Shown here in pieces: positions 18,386-28,314 of a stretch of 64,000 nucleotides of DNA. The notes beneath the pieces were generated by a model. That model made no database searches. It worked only from the letters and a program-made list of their open reading frames with translations, and was not told where the DNA came from. Every line of letters starts with the position of its first letter. The first letter of the stretch is position 1. Both the position numbers and the translations under genes were made by a program. The DNA comes from Bremerella sp. JC817. GTDB taxonomy: Bacteria; Planctomycetota; Planctomycetia; Pirellulales; Pirellulaceae. Location: assembly GCF_040718835.1 (NCBI RefSeq), contig NZ_JBFEFG010000268.1, forward strand, positions 124,001-188,000, read 5' to 3'.

Positions 18386-19390
18386 ATGAGTGAAGCCACG
18401 GCGTCTGCCGTTGCGACGGCACAAGAGAAGCTCACCGAGTTCTCGCAGCGCGTTCAATCGATTCGCGAAAGTTTGCATCAGGTGGTCGTGGGCCAAGACG
18501 CCTCGATCGACCAGCTTTTGGTTTGTGCCCTCACCGGTTCCCATGCGCTACTCGTGGGTGTGCCGGGATTGGCCAAGACGCTGATGGTGAAGACCCTGGC
18601 TTCGTCCTTCGGCTGGAACTTCTCTCGAATCCAGTTCACGCCCGACTTGATGCCGGCGGATGTAACTGGATACGAACTGCTGGGACGTGGCGAAGAGAAC
18701 GGTGGACCTTCGATGGTGTTTCGTCGTGGTCCGATCTTCGCGAATCTGGTACTGGCCGACGAAATTAACCGCGCCGCACCGAAGACCCAGTCGGCACTGC
18801 TCGAAGCGATGGCCGAGCATCACGTTTCGGTCGGTGGCCAAACGTATCCGCTGCCTTCGCCGTTTCTGGTAGTCGCCACGCAAAACCCCATCGAACAGGA
18901 AGGAACCTATCCACTGCCCGAAGCGCAGTTGGACCGCTTCATGATGGAGATTCGCTTCGGCTATCCTTCGCCGGAGCAGGAAGAAGAGATCGTTCTGCGA
19001 ACCACTTCGGGCCGCGTCGAACTTCCAACTGCGGCGCTGAGTCAGGAAGAGTTCCTCGAATTGTGTGATCTGGTGCTATCGGTTCCCGTACCACGCACGG
19101 TTGCATCGTTTGCGGTCCGTTTATGCGGGAGCAGCCGTCCCGAAGATGAACGAGCCCATACCATGGTTCGTGATTACGTCGCGTGGGGTGCTGGTCCACG
19201 TGGTTCGCAAAACCTGGTTCTCGCCGCCAAAGCGACCGCTCTGCTCGATGGCAGGACCGCGCCGACTGAAGAAGACGTGAAGAGTGTCGCGCTTCCGATC
19301 CTGCGGCATCGCGTGATTTTGAATCACCGGGCGATCGGCGACAGCGTAACGGCCGAACAAGTCATTCGCTCGATGCTGAAAGACGCATAA
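18386..19390 (+). CDS. MoxR-family AAA+ ATPase (first MoxR operon)
   Basis: 334 residues, normal MoxR length. Walker A GVPGLAKT (58-65), Walker B LVLADE (121-126), sensor 1 in ATQNPIEQEGTYPLPEAQLDRF with its arginine, and the lid domain that ends with LRHRVILNH. MoxR proteins are chaperone-like ATPases that work with VWA-domain partners to mature or activate other proteins. The next gene (DUF58) overlaps by one base (TAATG), and VWA membrane proteins follow, so this is a MoxR-VWA unit. It is distinct in sequence from the second MoxR at 53666. Confidence 0.95.
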   Translation: MSEATASAVATAQEKLTEFSQRVQSIRESLHQVVVGQDASIDQLLVCALTGSHALLVGVPGLAKTLMVKTLASSFGWNFSRIQFTPDLMPADVTGYELLGRGEENGGPSMVFRRGPIFANLVLADEINRAAPKTQSALLEAMAEHHVSVGGQTYPLPSPFLVVATQNPIEQEGTYPLPEAQLDRFMMEIRFGYPSPEQEEEIVLRTTSGRVELPTAALSQEEFLELCDLVLSVPVPRTVASFAVRLCGSSRPEDERAHTMVRDYVAWGAGPRGSQNLVLAAKATALLDGRTAPTEEDVKSVALPILRHRVILNHRAIGDSVTAEQVIRSMLKDA

Positions 19391-20298
19391 TGGCCAGTGT
19401 CGCACGGGGATCGAAATTCTTCGAACAGCAGGCACTTGCCGGGCTCGCTCATATGCGGTTCACAACCGCACATCGAGTCGAAGGCTCGTACAGCGGGCGT
19501 CATCAAAGCCGCCAGCAAGGTGGCGCTGGCGAGTTCGTTGATTTCCGTGAGTACTCTGGTGGTGAAGACTTACGGCGGCTCGATTGGAAGCTGCTCGCAC
19601 GGACGGGAAAGAGCTTCGTCCGACTTCATCAGGAAGAAACGAACCTGGTCTGCACGCTGGCAATCGATGGCAGTGAGAGCATGGCCTTCGCTGGCAGTCG
19701 GACACGTGGTGGATCGAAGCTGGAATATGCCCAGTACCTGGCAACCGCGTTGGCATACGTCATCAGCCTCGGCCAGGATCAGGTTGGGTTGGCACTTTTA
19801 ACCGAGAAACTAGCTGACCACATGCCGCCGGGGAGTACTTCACTCCACGTGACCCGGGTGATGCAACAGATTGAAGAGATCAAAACCAATCCGACCGCCA
19901 AGGCGGCTGGTGGATTGCGAACTCTGTTTGAACAAACGACTCGTCGTGGCGTGCTGCTGTACTTTACTGACTTCCTGATGGAAGACTTGGACGAAACCTT
20001 TGCGGCGCTCCGGTTGTTTCGGCATCGGGGCCTGGAAGTCCTGGCGTTGCACTTGATACATCCTGAGGAAGAATCGTTGCCGCGTGGAACCGCCTTTCGA
20101 TTTATCGGTATGGAGAACGAAGGCGTGCTGAACTGCTCGCCCGACGAGATTCGAACACAGTACGCAGAAAAGTTCTCGGCTCACACGGCAATGGTCCGGC
20201 AAATGGCACTCGCCGCTGGGTGTGACTGCCGGCGGCTATCGACTTCGGTTCCGTACCTGCAAGCCCTCGGTAGCTTCCTGGTAGAACGCTCTGGCTGA
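19390..20298 (+). CDS. DUF58 protein, VWA-like partner of MoxR
   Basis: 302 residues, with the DUF58 core FVDFREYSGGEDLRRLDWK near residues 51-70 followed by a VWA-like fold (LAIDGSESM for the metal-site strand). It has no membrane segment and so is probably cytoplasmic. It overlaps the MoxR gene by one base and is surely co-translated with it. DUF58 proteins almost always accompany MoxR ATPases; they are thought to bridge the ATPase to its targets. Confidence 0.92.
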   Translation: MASVARGSKFFEQQALAGLAHMRFTTAHRVEGSYSGRHQSRQQGGAGEFVDFREYSGGEDLRRLDWKLLARTGKSFVRLHQEETNLVCTLAIDGSESMAFAGSRTRGGSKLEYAQYLATALAYVISLGQDQVGLALLTEKLADHMPPGSTSLHVTRVMQQIEEIKTNPTAKAAGGLRTLFEQTTRRGVLLYFTDFLMEDLDETFAALRLFRHRGLEVLALHLIHPEEESLPRGTAFRFIGMENEGVLNCSPDEIRTQYAEKFSAHTAMVRQMALAAGCDCRRLSTSVPYLQALGSFLVERSG

Positions 20299-20340
20299 CG
20301 CTTCCCGTTTTCAATTGATTCGACAGCTCGGTACTTTCCC

Positions 20341-22458
20341 ATGACGTTTTCGGCACCCTGGATCTTCGGCCTTGGCATCGCTGCCGCGACGGCACCGGTG
20401 TTGATTCATTGGCTGACACGTCCTCGGCCGGTGAAGATGCCTTTGTCGACGCTTCGTTTCGTGCGAGAAGCAATACAGCAGCGAAGTGCCGTCGATCGTC
20501 TGCGTGACTGGATCATCCTGGCACTGCGCTGCCTGGCCATCTTGCTGCTTGCCGCCGCGTTCGCAGGTCCCCAGTGGACCAATCCGACAAGCCTTACTCA
20601 GGACGAAGGAGACGCGATCCGAGTCGTGGTGCTCGATGTCAGTCAAAGTATGGCGGCATCCGATGGAACGACACCTGGGATTCAACGAGCACGCAGCTTT
20701 GCGAGTCGCTATCTGCAGTATCGACCTGGGCTGAAAACCAATTTGATTGTGGCAGGGGCCCGTCCTGCCGCCGTATTCGACAACGTTTCGACTAATTTTG
20801 AATCGCTGCTGGAAGAAGTTGCTCGCGCAGAGGTCCTTCCTGAACGAATGGATGTCGACGCAGCTCTCGAACTCGCTGCGAAACAATTGGCGGCGACAGG
20901 GGAAAACGACACCCGCCGCCGTGAATTGATCGTCATCTCCGATTTTCAGCGTAGCGGTTGGGGGGCAGCGAAGTTTAACGTATTGCCGGCAAACACCGAG
21001 ATCCAGCTTGAATCGACCGCTCCGGAAACGGCGCCCGATAACATGGCAATCGTGAGTGCAACGTGCCAACCGGTTGGTGCTCAGCAGGATCGAATGCAAT
21101 TGGAAGTTCGGGTAGGCAACTTTAGCGGGAACAGCCGGAACGTCACGGTAGAAGCGAACATCGGTGAGTCGGTTCACCGGCTTGAAGGCAGCTGTGCACC
21201 GCGACAGGTAACTTTGTTGACCCAGGAAATTCCGACAACCGGCCAGGGATGGCAATCGGGTCAAGTTCGCCTCTTAGAAACAAGTGATGCCGTCGCAGCG
21301 GATAACTGGCGTCCGATCGTTGCCCAGCTCCGGGGCCGGCCGCAGTATGTGATGGTCAGTTCGCAAGGAAATCGACCCGGAATCGAGTCGAGTCGGATTC
21401 TGGCATGTGCGCTCGTGCCCGAGCTGACGACAGACTCGGCGTCCGACCGGTTTCGCATGGTGCGACCTGAACTTCTCGACAATCAATCGTTCGCCGGTAC
21501 CGACTTGATCGCGGTCAATGCGGCAGGGCGATTATCGCCTGAGCATCTCGGCATGTTAGCGCAGCAAATTCGGCGTGGTAAGTCGGTGCTTTATGTAGCC
21601 AGCGAATCAATCGATGCTGCGAATCTTGATCAACTCGCAGAAATGGCCGCCGTGGAATTGCCGATTCGTTTTGCTCCCCCGCGGGTCGGAACATCACGTT
21701 CTGATTTACACCTGGTTTCACTTGAGAACCCTAAGCCTCCGCTGGCAAGTTTTGGCGATAGTCTGACTGCGTTGGCCGAACCTTTGCGATTCAGTGGAGG
21801 GCTTAGTATCGAAGCAGGAACTGCGACCGGGGCATTAAGTGATGATCGCATTCGCGCCACCCTCAACGACGGAACTCCGGCGATCGTGGTTGCCCGTTCA
21901 GGTTCTGGTGGAACCCTCGCCATCTTGAACGCCGATTTGGCGGCCTCGAACATGTGGAAGACCGGGGCGCTGGTCCCATTGATGGACGAGTTGGTTCAAG
22001 AGCTTTTGGAGTCAGATGACAACTCGGGAGCATTCCTCTGCGGCGAGCCGATTGTGGCGCGCATTGAAACATCGGCGGCGGCAGATTCTTTGGCGATCGC
22101 CACGAGCGATTCCGGCGAGAATTCAGCACATCGGACCGAAACTGCCGGCAAGCTGGTAGACGAAGGTGGTGCCGTCGTATGGCAGTGGTCCTCCCCCGAT
22201 CGGCCCGGTGTCTATCGGATCGAGGAAGATGGAGACACGCTGTTTGCCGCGGCAGTCGCCTTGCCACCAGAGGAGTCCGACCTGGAGACCCTTTCGGCTG
22301 AAGTTGTCAAAGATCGACTTGCGGCAGGCTACACCGTTCGATTTCAAGCGACCGGAGGAACAGCAAACCCAGACCAGAATCTTTGGCAATGGTTTGTCGT
22401 TGGAGTGGTGTTATGCATGTTTGGGGAACTGGCCGCCTTGATGGCTTATCGAACGTAA
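20341..22458 (+). CDS. BatA-type membrane protein with VWA domain
   Basis: 705 residues. The N terminus has the BatA-type pair of membrane helices (about 6-25 and 55-78) with the typical PVLIHWLTRPRPV between them. A VWA-like domain follows with VVVLDVSQSM giving the DxSxS metal site at about residue 98. After it come long beta-rich regions (about 230-420) and a further unknown domain, then a C-terminal membrane helix (about 680-700), leaving most of the protein on the periplasmic side or in the cytoplasm between helices. It follows DUF58 by 42 bases in the MoxR operon. Confidence 0.82.
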   Translation: MTFSAPWIFGLGIAAATAPVLIHWLTRPRPVKMPLSTLRFVREAIQQRSAVDRLRDWIILALRCLAILLLAAAFAGPQWTNPTSLTQDEGDAIRVVVLDVSQSMAASDGTTPGIQRARSFASRYLQYRPGLKTNLIVAGARPAAVFDNVSTNFESLLEEVARAEVLPERMDVDAALELAAKQLAATGENDTRRRELIVISDFQRSGWGAAKFNVLPANTEIQLESTAPETAPDNMAIVSATCQPVGAQQDRMQLEVRVGNFSGNSRNVTVEANIGESVHRLEGSCAPRQVTLLTQEIPTTGQGWQSGQVRLLETSDAVAADNWRPIVAQLRGRPQYVMVSSQGNRPGIESSRILACALVPELTTDSASDRFRMVRPELLDNQSFAGTDLIAVNAAGRLSPEHLGMLAQQIRRGKSVLYVASESIDAANLDQLAEMAAVELPIRFAPPRVGTSRSDLHLVSLENPKPPLASFGDSLTALAEPLRFSGGLSIEAGTATGALSDDRIRATLNDGTPAIVVARSGSGGTLAILNADLAASNMWKTGALVPLMDELVQELLESDDNSGAFLCGEPIVARIETSAAADSLAIATSDSGENSAHRTETAGKLVDEGGAVVWQWSSPDRPGVYRIEEDGDTLFAAAVALPPEESDLETLSAEVVKDRLAAGYTVRFQATGGTANPDQNLWQWFVVGVVLCMFGELAALMAYRT

Positions 22459-22486
22459 TCGTTGTTCAACTTCTCGTAGGTAATTC

Positions 22487-24763
22487 GTGATTCGCTTTGA
22501 TCCTCACATCCCGCTCGCCCTGTGGCTGCCGCTGGCCATAGCTGCCGCTGCGCTGCTGGTGGTCTACGCGATTCGGAGTCACGACAGACTCACCGGACCA
22601 CGCCGCACGATAGTGCTCGGGCTGATGACGGTGTGCCTGCTCTTGCCATTGCTGTTGTTGCTGAACCCCATCTGGATTCAACGGACACCACCTCCGCCGG
22701 GCAAGCCGTTGCTGACGGTCCTGGTCGATCAGTCCGCCAGCATGGGAACGGTCGACGGGAATGGGCTCGGCTATTCGCGAATTGACGTGGCCAGGCATGC
22801 CGTGAAGGCCATTCAAGAACAGCTTGGCGAGAAGTACGAGCTCCGTTTTCGGGCGTTCTCGGAAACGAGCCATAGTTTCGAGCCATCCACGATTGATCAA
22901 CTGGAAGCCGACGGTGGAGAAACGAACTTCGCAGACAGTATCGAAAAGGTATTAGGTGAAGATCGACCGCCAGGGCAAGCGGTGCTGGTGCTGAGCGACG
23001 GAATCGATACCTCTTCGGCGAATTCGATCGCGTTGCAGAAGACGGCGCAGCGGGCGAAGGCACTCAGCACGCCTCTTTTCGTCCGACCATTGGGTACCCA
23101 GCAAGGCGTGCGCGATTTGCAGGTTTCGTTGCCGCAATCGCAGCAGTTGGCGTTCTCGAACCAACGGGTCCCGATCACGCTTCGTTTAGCCCACAGTTTC
23201 CCCGAGTCACAAAAAGTATCGGTCACGTTAAAGGCAGATAGCGAAACGATCGAAGAGCGGGTCGTCAATTTGCTGCCACACACACCGGCTGAAGAAACCT
23301 TCTACGTCGAACCAGATGCCAGTGGGCTCTTTCGGTATCAGCTTTCGGCAACTTCGATCGACGGCGAGGTAACCGATCTAAACAACTCTGCGACGGTCTT
23401 GCTGCGGGTTATCGACCAGCCAGTTGCGGTGCTGCTTCTGGAAGGGAAGCCTTATTGGGACACAAAATTTCTGATTCGAACGCTTGCCAATGATCCTTCC
23501 GTGGCGCTGACGAGTGTCGTTCAAATGGCGCCTGGCAGATTTCTGCAGCGTCAACTTGAGCCAGCGAAACGAGCCGAAGAGGAATCTCCATCAGAGAGCG
23601 AATCGGTCGACAAGGCGACCTCGGTTCCTCGGAACGAGTGGAAGATTCATCGCGAAGCACCCGACGTCCTGGCCGACAGCGAGTTTCTCGCGCAGTTTCA
23701 GATCATCATTCTCGGGCGCAATACCGAAGCGTATCTGAATGATAAGACTCTGCGGCAACTCAAGTCATGGGTGTCGAGTAGTGAAGGTTCGCTTGTGTGC
23801 TTCCGAGGGTCACCTGCTTCGCAATTGACCCAAGAGCTGGGGGCGTTGATGCCAATCGATTGGGATAACTCAGGCGAAACGCATACGCGAATGAGTTTGA
23901 CCGACGCCGGCCAGGCAGCCCAGTGGTTACCCGATCTGAGCAGTCAATTGGAACTGTTGCCATCCCTGGCTCTTTCGGCAAGGCCTGATCAGGTCAAGCC
24001 ACTGACAACCGTGTTGGCGGAGGGGGCCAGTACCGACCAGGCAGTTCCGTTGATCACCTTCCGCCCGACCGGACGTGGCAGGGTCGTCGTGCTGGAAGGT
24101 TCTGGCATGTGGCGTTGGGCGTTTCTGCCCCCAGAACATCAATCGCACGACGAGATCTACGCCACGCTCTGGCGAAGTCTGGTGCGATGGCTGGTTTCTC
24201 ATGTGGGGCTGTTGCCGCACGAAGAGGTCGCCTTGCGAACCGATAGCATTACGGTGAGTTCCAACCAAACTGCGGCGGCGACGTTATTACTACGTGAAGA
24301 GCAGTGGGACAAGCCTCCCGTTGTTCACCTGACTGGCGGCGGTATCGATGCGGGGCGTTCGTTTGCCCCGGTTAGCCAGGATGCGAACGGCGTCTACCGC
24401 GTTAACTTCGGCAAGTTGCCTCCAGGAAATTACAGCGCCCAGGTGTTCCGCACGGAAGACGAGGACGCCATCGCGGAAACTTCGTTTGACGTCACCGCGA
24501 ATCCAAGGGAGCGACTCGATGTTGTGGCTCGGCCGAAGATGCTTCAAGACCTGGCAGAGCAAAGCGGGGCGTCCGTTCTAGAGAAGACCGATCCCACCGA
24601 AATGGCGTTGGAACTCGACCATGTGTTTGAAGAACATCGACAACGAAGCCGACCAGACCGAATGATTCGCACGTCCGCGTGGGACCGGTGGTGGGTATTG
24701 CTCGGCACGCTCGGTTTGTGGGGCACCACCTGGGTAGTCCGCCGCTGGGCCAGCCTTGTGTAA
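22487..24763 (+). CDS. Large VWA-domain membrane protein
   Basis: 758 residues from a GTG start with AGG eight bases upstream. Two N-terminal helices (about 10-28 and 43-60), a VWA domain (about 75-220) with LTVLVDQSASM as metal site and VLVLSDGIDTSS, Ig-like beta segments, then a region of glutamine-amidotransferase-like fold (begins near VAVLLLEGKPYWDTKFLIR) found in planctomycete VWA proteins, and a last helix near the C terminus. It is the second VWA partner of the upstream MoxR. Its glutamine-amidotransferase part lacks an obvious catalytic Cys triad, so it is probably structural. Confidence 0.8.
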   Translation: MIRFDPHIPLALWLPLAIAAAALLVVYAIRSHDRLTGPRRTIVLGLMTVCLLLPLLLLLNPIWIQRTPPPPGKPLLTVLVDQSASMGTVDGNGLGYSRIDVARHAVKAIQEQLGEKYELRFRAFSETSHSFEPSTIDQLEADGGETNFADSIEKVLGEDRPPGQAVLVLSDGIDTSSANSIALQKTAQRAKALSTPLFVRPLGTQQGVRDLQVSLPQSQQLAFSNQRVPITLRLAHSFPESQKVSVTLKADSETIEERVVNLLPHTPAEETFYVEPDASGLFRYQLSATSIDGEVTDLNNSATVLLRVIDQPVAVLLLEGKPYWDTKFLIRTLANDPSVALTSVVQMAPGRFLQRQLEPAKRAEEESPSESESVDKATSVPRNEWKIHREAPDVLADSEFLAQFQIIILGRNTEAYLNDKTLRQLKSWVSSSEGSLVCFRGSPASQLTQELGALMPIDWDNSGETHTRMSLTDAGQAAQWLPDLSSQLELLPSLALSARPDQVKPLTTVLAEGASTDQAVPLITFRPTGRGRVVVLEGSGMWRWAFLPPEHQSHDEIYATLWRSLVRWLVSHVGLLPHEEVALRTDSITVSSNQTAAATLLLREEQWDKPPVVHLTGGGIDAGRSFAPVSQDANGVYRVNFGKLPPGNYSAQVFRTEDEDAIAETSFDVTANPRERLDVVARPKMLQDLAEQSGASVLEKTDPTEMALELDHVFEEHRQRSRPDRMIRTSAWDRWWVLLGTLGLWGTTWVVRRWASLV

Positions 24764-24784
24764 CGAGATCAACGGAACAAGTGT

Positions 24785-27580
24785 ATGAACTCGCCAATCC
24801 AACCATCGCCTGACCGTAGTGCAGCGTCGCTGAACGCGAAGCTCGATCAGGTCTTGTTTCGCTACCAGCAGGTATGGCTGCTGGTAGCAATCGGTTGGGG
24901 ACTACTTACGCTCCTCGGCGGAAGTTTTATCGCGTTCTGGCTCGATCTCGCCTTCGAATTACCTGCAGCAACGCGGGCAGCGGTACCCTACGTGGTGTTT
25001 GTCGCAAGTCTTAGCGTGGTCTTCGTGCTGGCTGTCCGCCGACTGAACGGCTTTGCAAAACCGAACGTTGCCCGGTTGATTGATGATACGGCTGACGCTC
25101 GTGGAACCATCGTTACGGGTTGGGATCTGCTGGCAAATGGTACTGCTGCGGCATCAGACAACTCGACCGGCCTGGCACAACTTGCGATCGCTCGAGCAGG
25201 CCTGGATTCGGAACGGGTCGATCCCGCGGTTGCCGTTTCGAGTCGACCACTGCTCGGGCCTTGGTGTGGTTTTGGCGGACTGGCTCTGGTCGTGTTGCTG
25301 ATGACCGCCGCCTTCCCGGAGACAATTCAGACCCAGTGGAAACGATTCGCATTTCCCTGGAGCGATACGGTCCCGGCCAGTTGGCTGGAGCTAACGGTTG
25401 TGCCTGGAGATGTTTCCGTTCGCTATGGCGACTCGCTTGATATCTTTGTTGAGCCTACGGATCAACCGCTGGAAGACGTTCAGTTGGTTTTGGTTCGCGA
25501 TGAAAAGGAAGAAGTCGTTCCGATGTTCTTCGATCGCGACAATCGCTGGCGAGCCGTGCTGATGCAGTTGGCCGCACCCACCGACTACTACGTGCGCGCG
25601 TTTCAGGCTCGTAGTGCCAAACATCATATCCACATTGTGACGGTGCCAACGATTGAGAAAGTCACCGTGGAAGTGATCCCCCCTGATTACGCGAATGGAA
25701 TTGGTGGTTACCAGGGCCTCTTGCCGCAATCCGGCCTCGCCGGTTTGCCGGGGACGAAGGTGCGTTTTGCCGCGAGTAGTCGACGTCCCCTCTCTGGCGG
25801 ATCGATCATGGTGACGGAGGGATCCACGGTCCGACAAGTCGACCTGATCCCCAGCAAGGAAGGCCCAGAGAAGGTTGTTGGCGAACTTACGCTTCAGTCC
25901 TCAGGCAAGTTTGAGCTGCATGTGATTGACATCGACGCCCAAGAATCGCAAGAGTCTGCCACGGGGATGATTACCATCGTTAACGACCAAACCCCATTCG
26001 TTCGGCTCATGAAACCGAATCGTGTTTCGATGGCGACCCCCAATGCCAACCTTCCAGTGGAAGTCGATGGGGAAGACGACTACGGGTTGGCACGGGTTGC
26101 CATCTATCGCAGTTTGAATGGGTCCCGGCCATTGCCTTTGGAAGTTGAGTTGCCTAAACCCGCGCCGCGCCGTATCCAGCAGTCCATTTACTTACCGTTG
26201 GCCTCCTACGGACTTCAGCCTGGGGATCAGATCAAGCTGTTCGCTCGCGTAGAAGACAATCATCCTGGGCTCGCTCAGGGAGCAGAAACACCGGTCGCGA
26301 TTGTCCACATCATTTCGCAAGAAGAGTACGAAAAGATGCTGCGGGCTCGTGAAGGGCTGAATGTCCTGATTTCGAAATATCGACAGGCCCAACGTATGTT
26401 GTCGGCACTTCAGCAGAAAGCGAAGCAGTTACAAAAGGAAAACGAGCAGAAGAAGGGGCTCGTTAAGAAGAAAGATAAGGAAGCCGTTCAGAAGCTCGCC
26501 GACGAGATGCGAAAGAATGCCCAGTCACTCGCCAAGGCTGCCTCTCGGCAACTGCCCTACGATTCGGACCAACAGCTCTCGAAGCATCTCGAGCAATTGG
26601 CCAAGCAATTGGAAGAAGCGGCCGAGAAACTGGAACGGCAATTGATGCGTCTGGAAGGCATGGGAGATTACAGCCAGTTGAGTCAACAACTTGGCGAAAT
26701 GATGGAGGGGCTCCAGCAACAAAGTGACTTATACGGCGAGTCGGCGATGATGCCACTGGAGCAACTCGAACAAATTATGCCGCTGCTTATTGCTCAGCAT
26801 CGGCTGAAGCAACTCGTGAAAGCGCAAAACGATTTGGCAGATCGGTTGAAGGCATTACGGGGTAAAGATGGTGAGGACGATCCTGATCTGAAGGCGCGAA
26901 TGCGCGACTTGCAGGAAGAACAAAAAGCCATCCGCAACGAGTTACAGGAAGTCGCCGACAAACTGGAAGAGGGCATGCTGCTGCTTCCCCCTGGCGAAGA
27001 CACGGAAAAGATTCGGCAGGCAGGTAACAAGCTGGTCGACGCCCTTCGTTCCAGTGGCGCCGGGGAAGAAATGTCGGCGGCGGAAGAAGGCTTGTCCCGT
27101 TTCTCAGGCACCGATGGTCACGAACATGCCCGTGAGGCCGCCGAGAAGTTGTCGCAGTTTGCTGAAGAGAACGACGCTCTAAACCAGATGACGCAGCAGT
27201 TGCTCGTCGCAATCCCCGGCCTTGGTCCAGGACTGGGAAAGACGGCATCCCAGTTATTGGGGGAAATGGGGCTAGGTGGAAACGGCCGCGGATACAGTTC
27301 GGGACGTAGTGACAAGATGGGATTATTTGGCAGCATGGAAGGAATGCTCGCTGAAACTGGTGGTGGCTCAGACGAAGAGCGCGATGGTCAGGCCCTGGCG
27401 GTCGGAGCTGAAGGCATCAATCCGGACCAGCCATCCATGCTCGATCTTATGACGCCTGGGGGAACTTCCGGGGCAGGGCTAAGTAATGTCCCACTTCGCT
27501 ATCGCGAACGGGTAGCACAATATTTTCGTCGCATCACGGAAGAAGCCGAGTCTTCCGATTTCATGAATGAGGAGCCTTAA
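24785..27580 (+). CDS. Large membrane protein with Ig-like regions and long coiled coil, MoxR operon
   Basis: 931 residues. Membrane helices lie near residues 33-57, 68-88 and 160-180. A beta-rich part (about 190-510) follows, with Ig-like repeats that resemble extracellular architecture. Then comes a Gln/Lys/Glu-rich coiled coil (about 515-760) with LQQKAKQLQKENEQKKG and HLEQLAKQLEEAAEKLERQ, and a Gly-rich C-terminal tail. This plan matches DUF4175-like proteins that accompany MoxR/VWA genes in planctomycetes and some proteobacteria. It likely forms a scaffold at the membrane. The ATG follows the previous stop by 21 bases. Confidence 0.75.
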   Translation: MNSPIQPSPDRSAASLNAKLDQVLFRYQQVWLLVAIGWGLLTLLGGSFIAFWLDLAFELPAATRAAVPYVVFVASLSVVFVLAVRRLNGFAKPNVARLIDDTADARGTIVTGWDLLANGTAAASDNSTGLAQLAIARAGLDSERVDPAVAVSSRPLLGPWCGFGGLALVVLLMTAAFPETIQTQWKRFAFPWSDTVPASWLELTVVPGDVSVRYGDSLDIFVEPTDQPLEDVQLVLVRDEKEEVVPMFFDRDNRWRAVLMQLAAPTDYYVRAFQARSAKHHIHIVTVPTIEKVTVEVIPPDYANGIGGYQGLLPQSGLAGLPGTKVRFAASSRRPLSGGSIMVTEGSTVRQVDLIPSKEGPEKVVGELTLQSSGKFELHVIDIDAQESQESATGMITIVNDQTPFVRLMKPNRVSMATPNANLPVEVDGEDDYGLARVAIYRSLNGSRPLPLEVELPKPAPRRIQQSIYLPLASYGLQPGDQIKLFARVEDNHPGLAQGAETPVAIVHIISQEEYEKMLRAREGLNVLISKYRQAQRMLSALQQKAKQLQKENEQKKGLVKKKDKEAVQKLADEMRKNAQSLAKAASRQLPYDSDQQLSKHLEQLAKQLEEAAEKLERQLMRLEGMGDYSQLSQQLGEMMEGLQQQSDLYGESAMMPLEQLEQIMPLLIAQHRLKQLVKAQNDLADRLKALRGKDGEDDPDLKARMRDLQEEQKAIRNELQEVADKLEEGMLLLPPGEDTEKIRQAGNKLVDALRSSGAGEEMSAAEEGLSRFSGTDGHEHAREAAEKLSQFAEENDALNQMTQQLLVAIPGLGPGLGKTASQLLGEMGLGGNGRGYSSGRSDKMGLFGSMEGMLAETGGGSDEERDGQALAVGAEGINPDQPSMLDLMTPGGTSGAGLSNVPLRYRERVAQYFRRITEEAESSDFMNEEP

Positions 27581-27582
27581 CG

Positions 27583-28305
27583 ATGAAGACCGAATTGTCC
27601 TGGCTAGGGATCGTTGCCATTTCGGCAGCCATTGCGATGGTTCCCAATGCCCTGGCCGTCGAGAACGATGCTGCCGGAACGATTGCTCCGGTTCCAGATT
27701 CCGCTCAAAGCGGAGGAGAAGGGGAGAGCATCGTTCAGGTTGCCAATCTTGTCTACGCAGGCGTCAAAAGCAGCAAGTGCTTCTCCGATCATTTCCTGGT
27801 CCGAGCCGAGCAAGAAACTTCGATCAGCACCAGTCGCCGCTTTCATGCGGTGAAGCTTGCAAGTGAAGATCTGTATGACTTTCCGATGGTAATCATGACC
27901 GGCGAAGGCACGTTTGAGTTGCCGGAATCGGAACGCCAAAGCCTGCGACGATATGTCGAGCGAGGTGGCTTTCTGTTGGCATCCGCGGGTTGTTCTTCGG
28001 AAGAATGGAACAAAGCGTTTCGCGCCGAGATGGAAGCAATCTTCCCCGATCACCCGCTGACCGCACTCGACATGGAGCATCCGATCTTTCACACCGTCAA
28101 TGATATCGAAACACTGAAAGGCTGGCATGCCGACCCGCGTCCGATCGAAGGGGTCAGCATTGGTGGGCGAATCGGCGTCATCTTCTCTAACGATGGTCTG
28201 AACGACACCAAGCATACCCAAGGCTGCTGCTGCTGCGGTGGAAACGAAATCACCAACGCCGAGGAAATCAACGTCAATATCCTGGCTTACGCTTTGACCT
28301 ATTAG
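27583..28305 (+). CDS. Exported DUF4159 protein
   Basis: 240 residues with a signal peptide (about 1-25, ending NALA). The DUF4159 core is visible as a Rossmann-like string: FPMVIMTGEGTFELPESE followed by LRRYVERGGFLLASAG, and later the HPLTALDMEHPIFH segment. DUF4159 proteins are regular members of MoxR/VWA operons; their biochemistry is unknown to me. An unusual CCCCGG cluster near residue 218 might bind metal. It starts two bases after the previous stop, so coupling is tight. Confidence 0.85.
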   Translation: MKTELSWLGIVAISAAIAMVPNALAVENDAAGTIAPVPDSAQSGGEGESIVQVANLVYAGVKSSKCFSDHFLVRAEQETSISTSRRFHAVKLASEDLYDFPMVIMTGEGTFELPESERQSLRRYVERGGFLLASAGCSSEEWNKAFRAEMEAIFPDHPLTALDMEHPIFHTVNDIETLKGWHADPRPIEGVSIGGRIGVIFSNDGLNDTKHTQGCCCCGGNEITNAEEINVNILAYALTY

Positions 28306-28314
28306 TGTCTTGAA

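Noticed and set aside
20311..21264. 317-residue minus-strand frame opposite the BatA-type gene
   Set aside because: Antisense, Arg/Cys/His-rich composition typical of shadows, no start signal.
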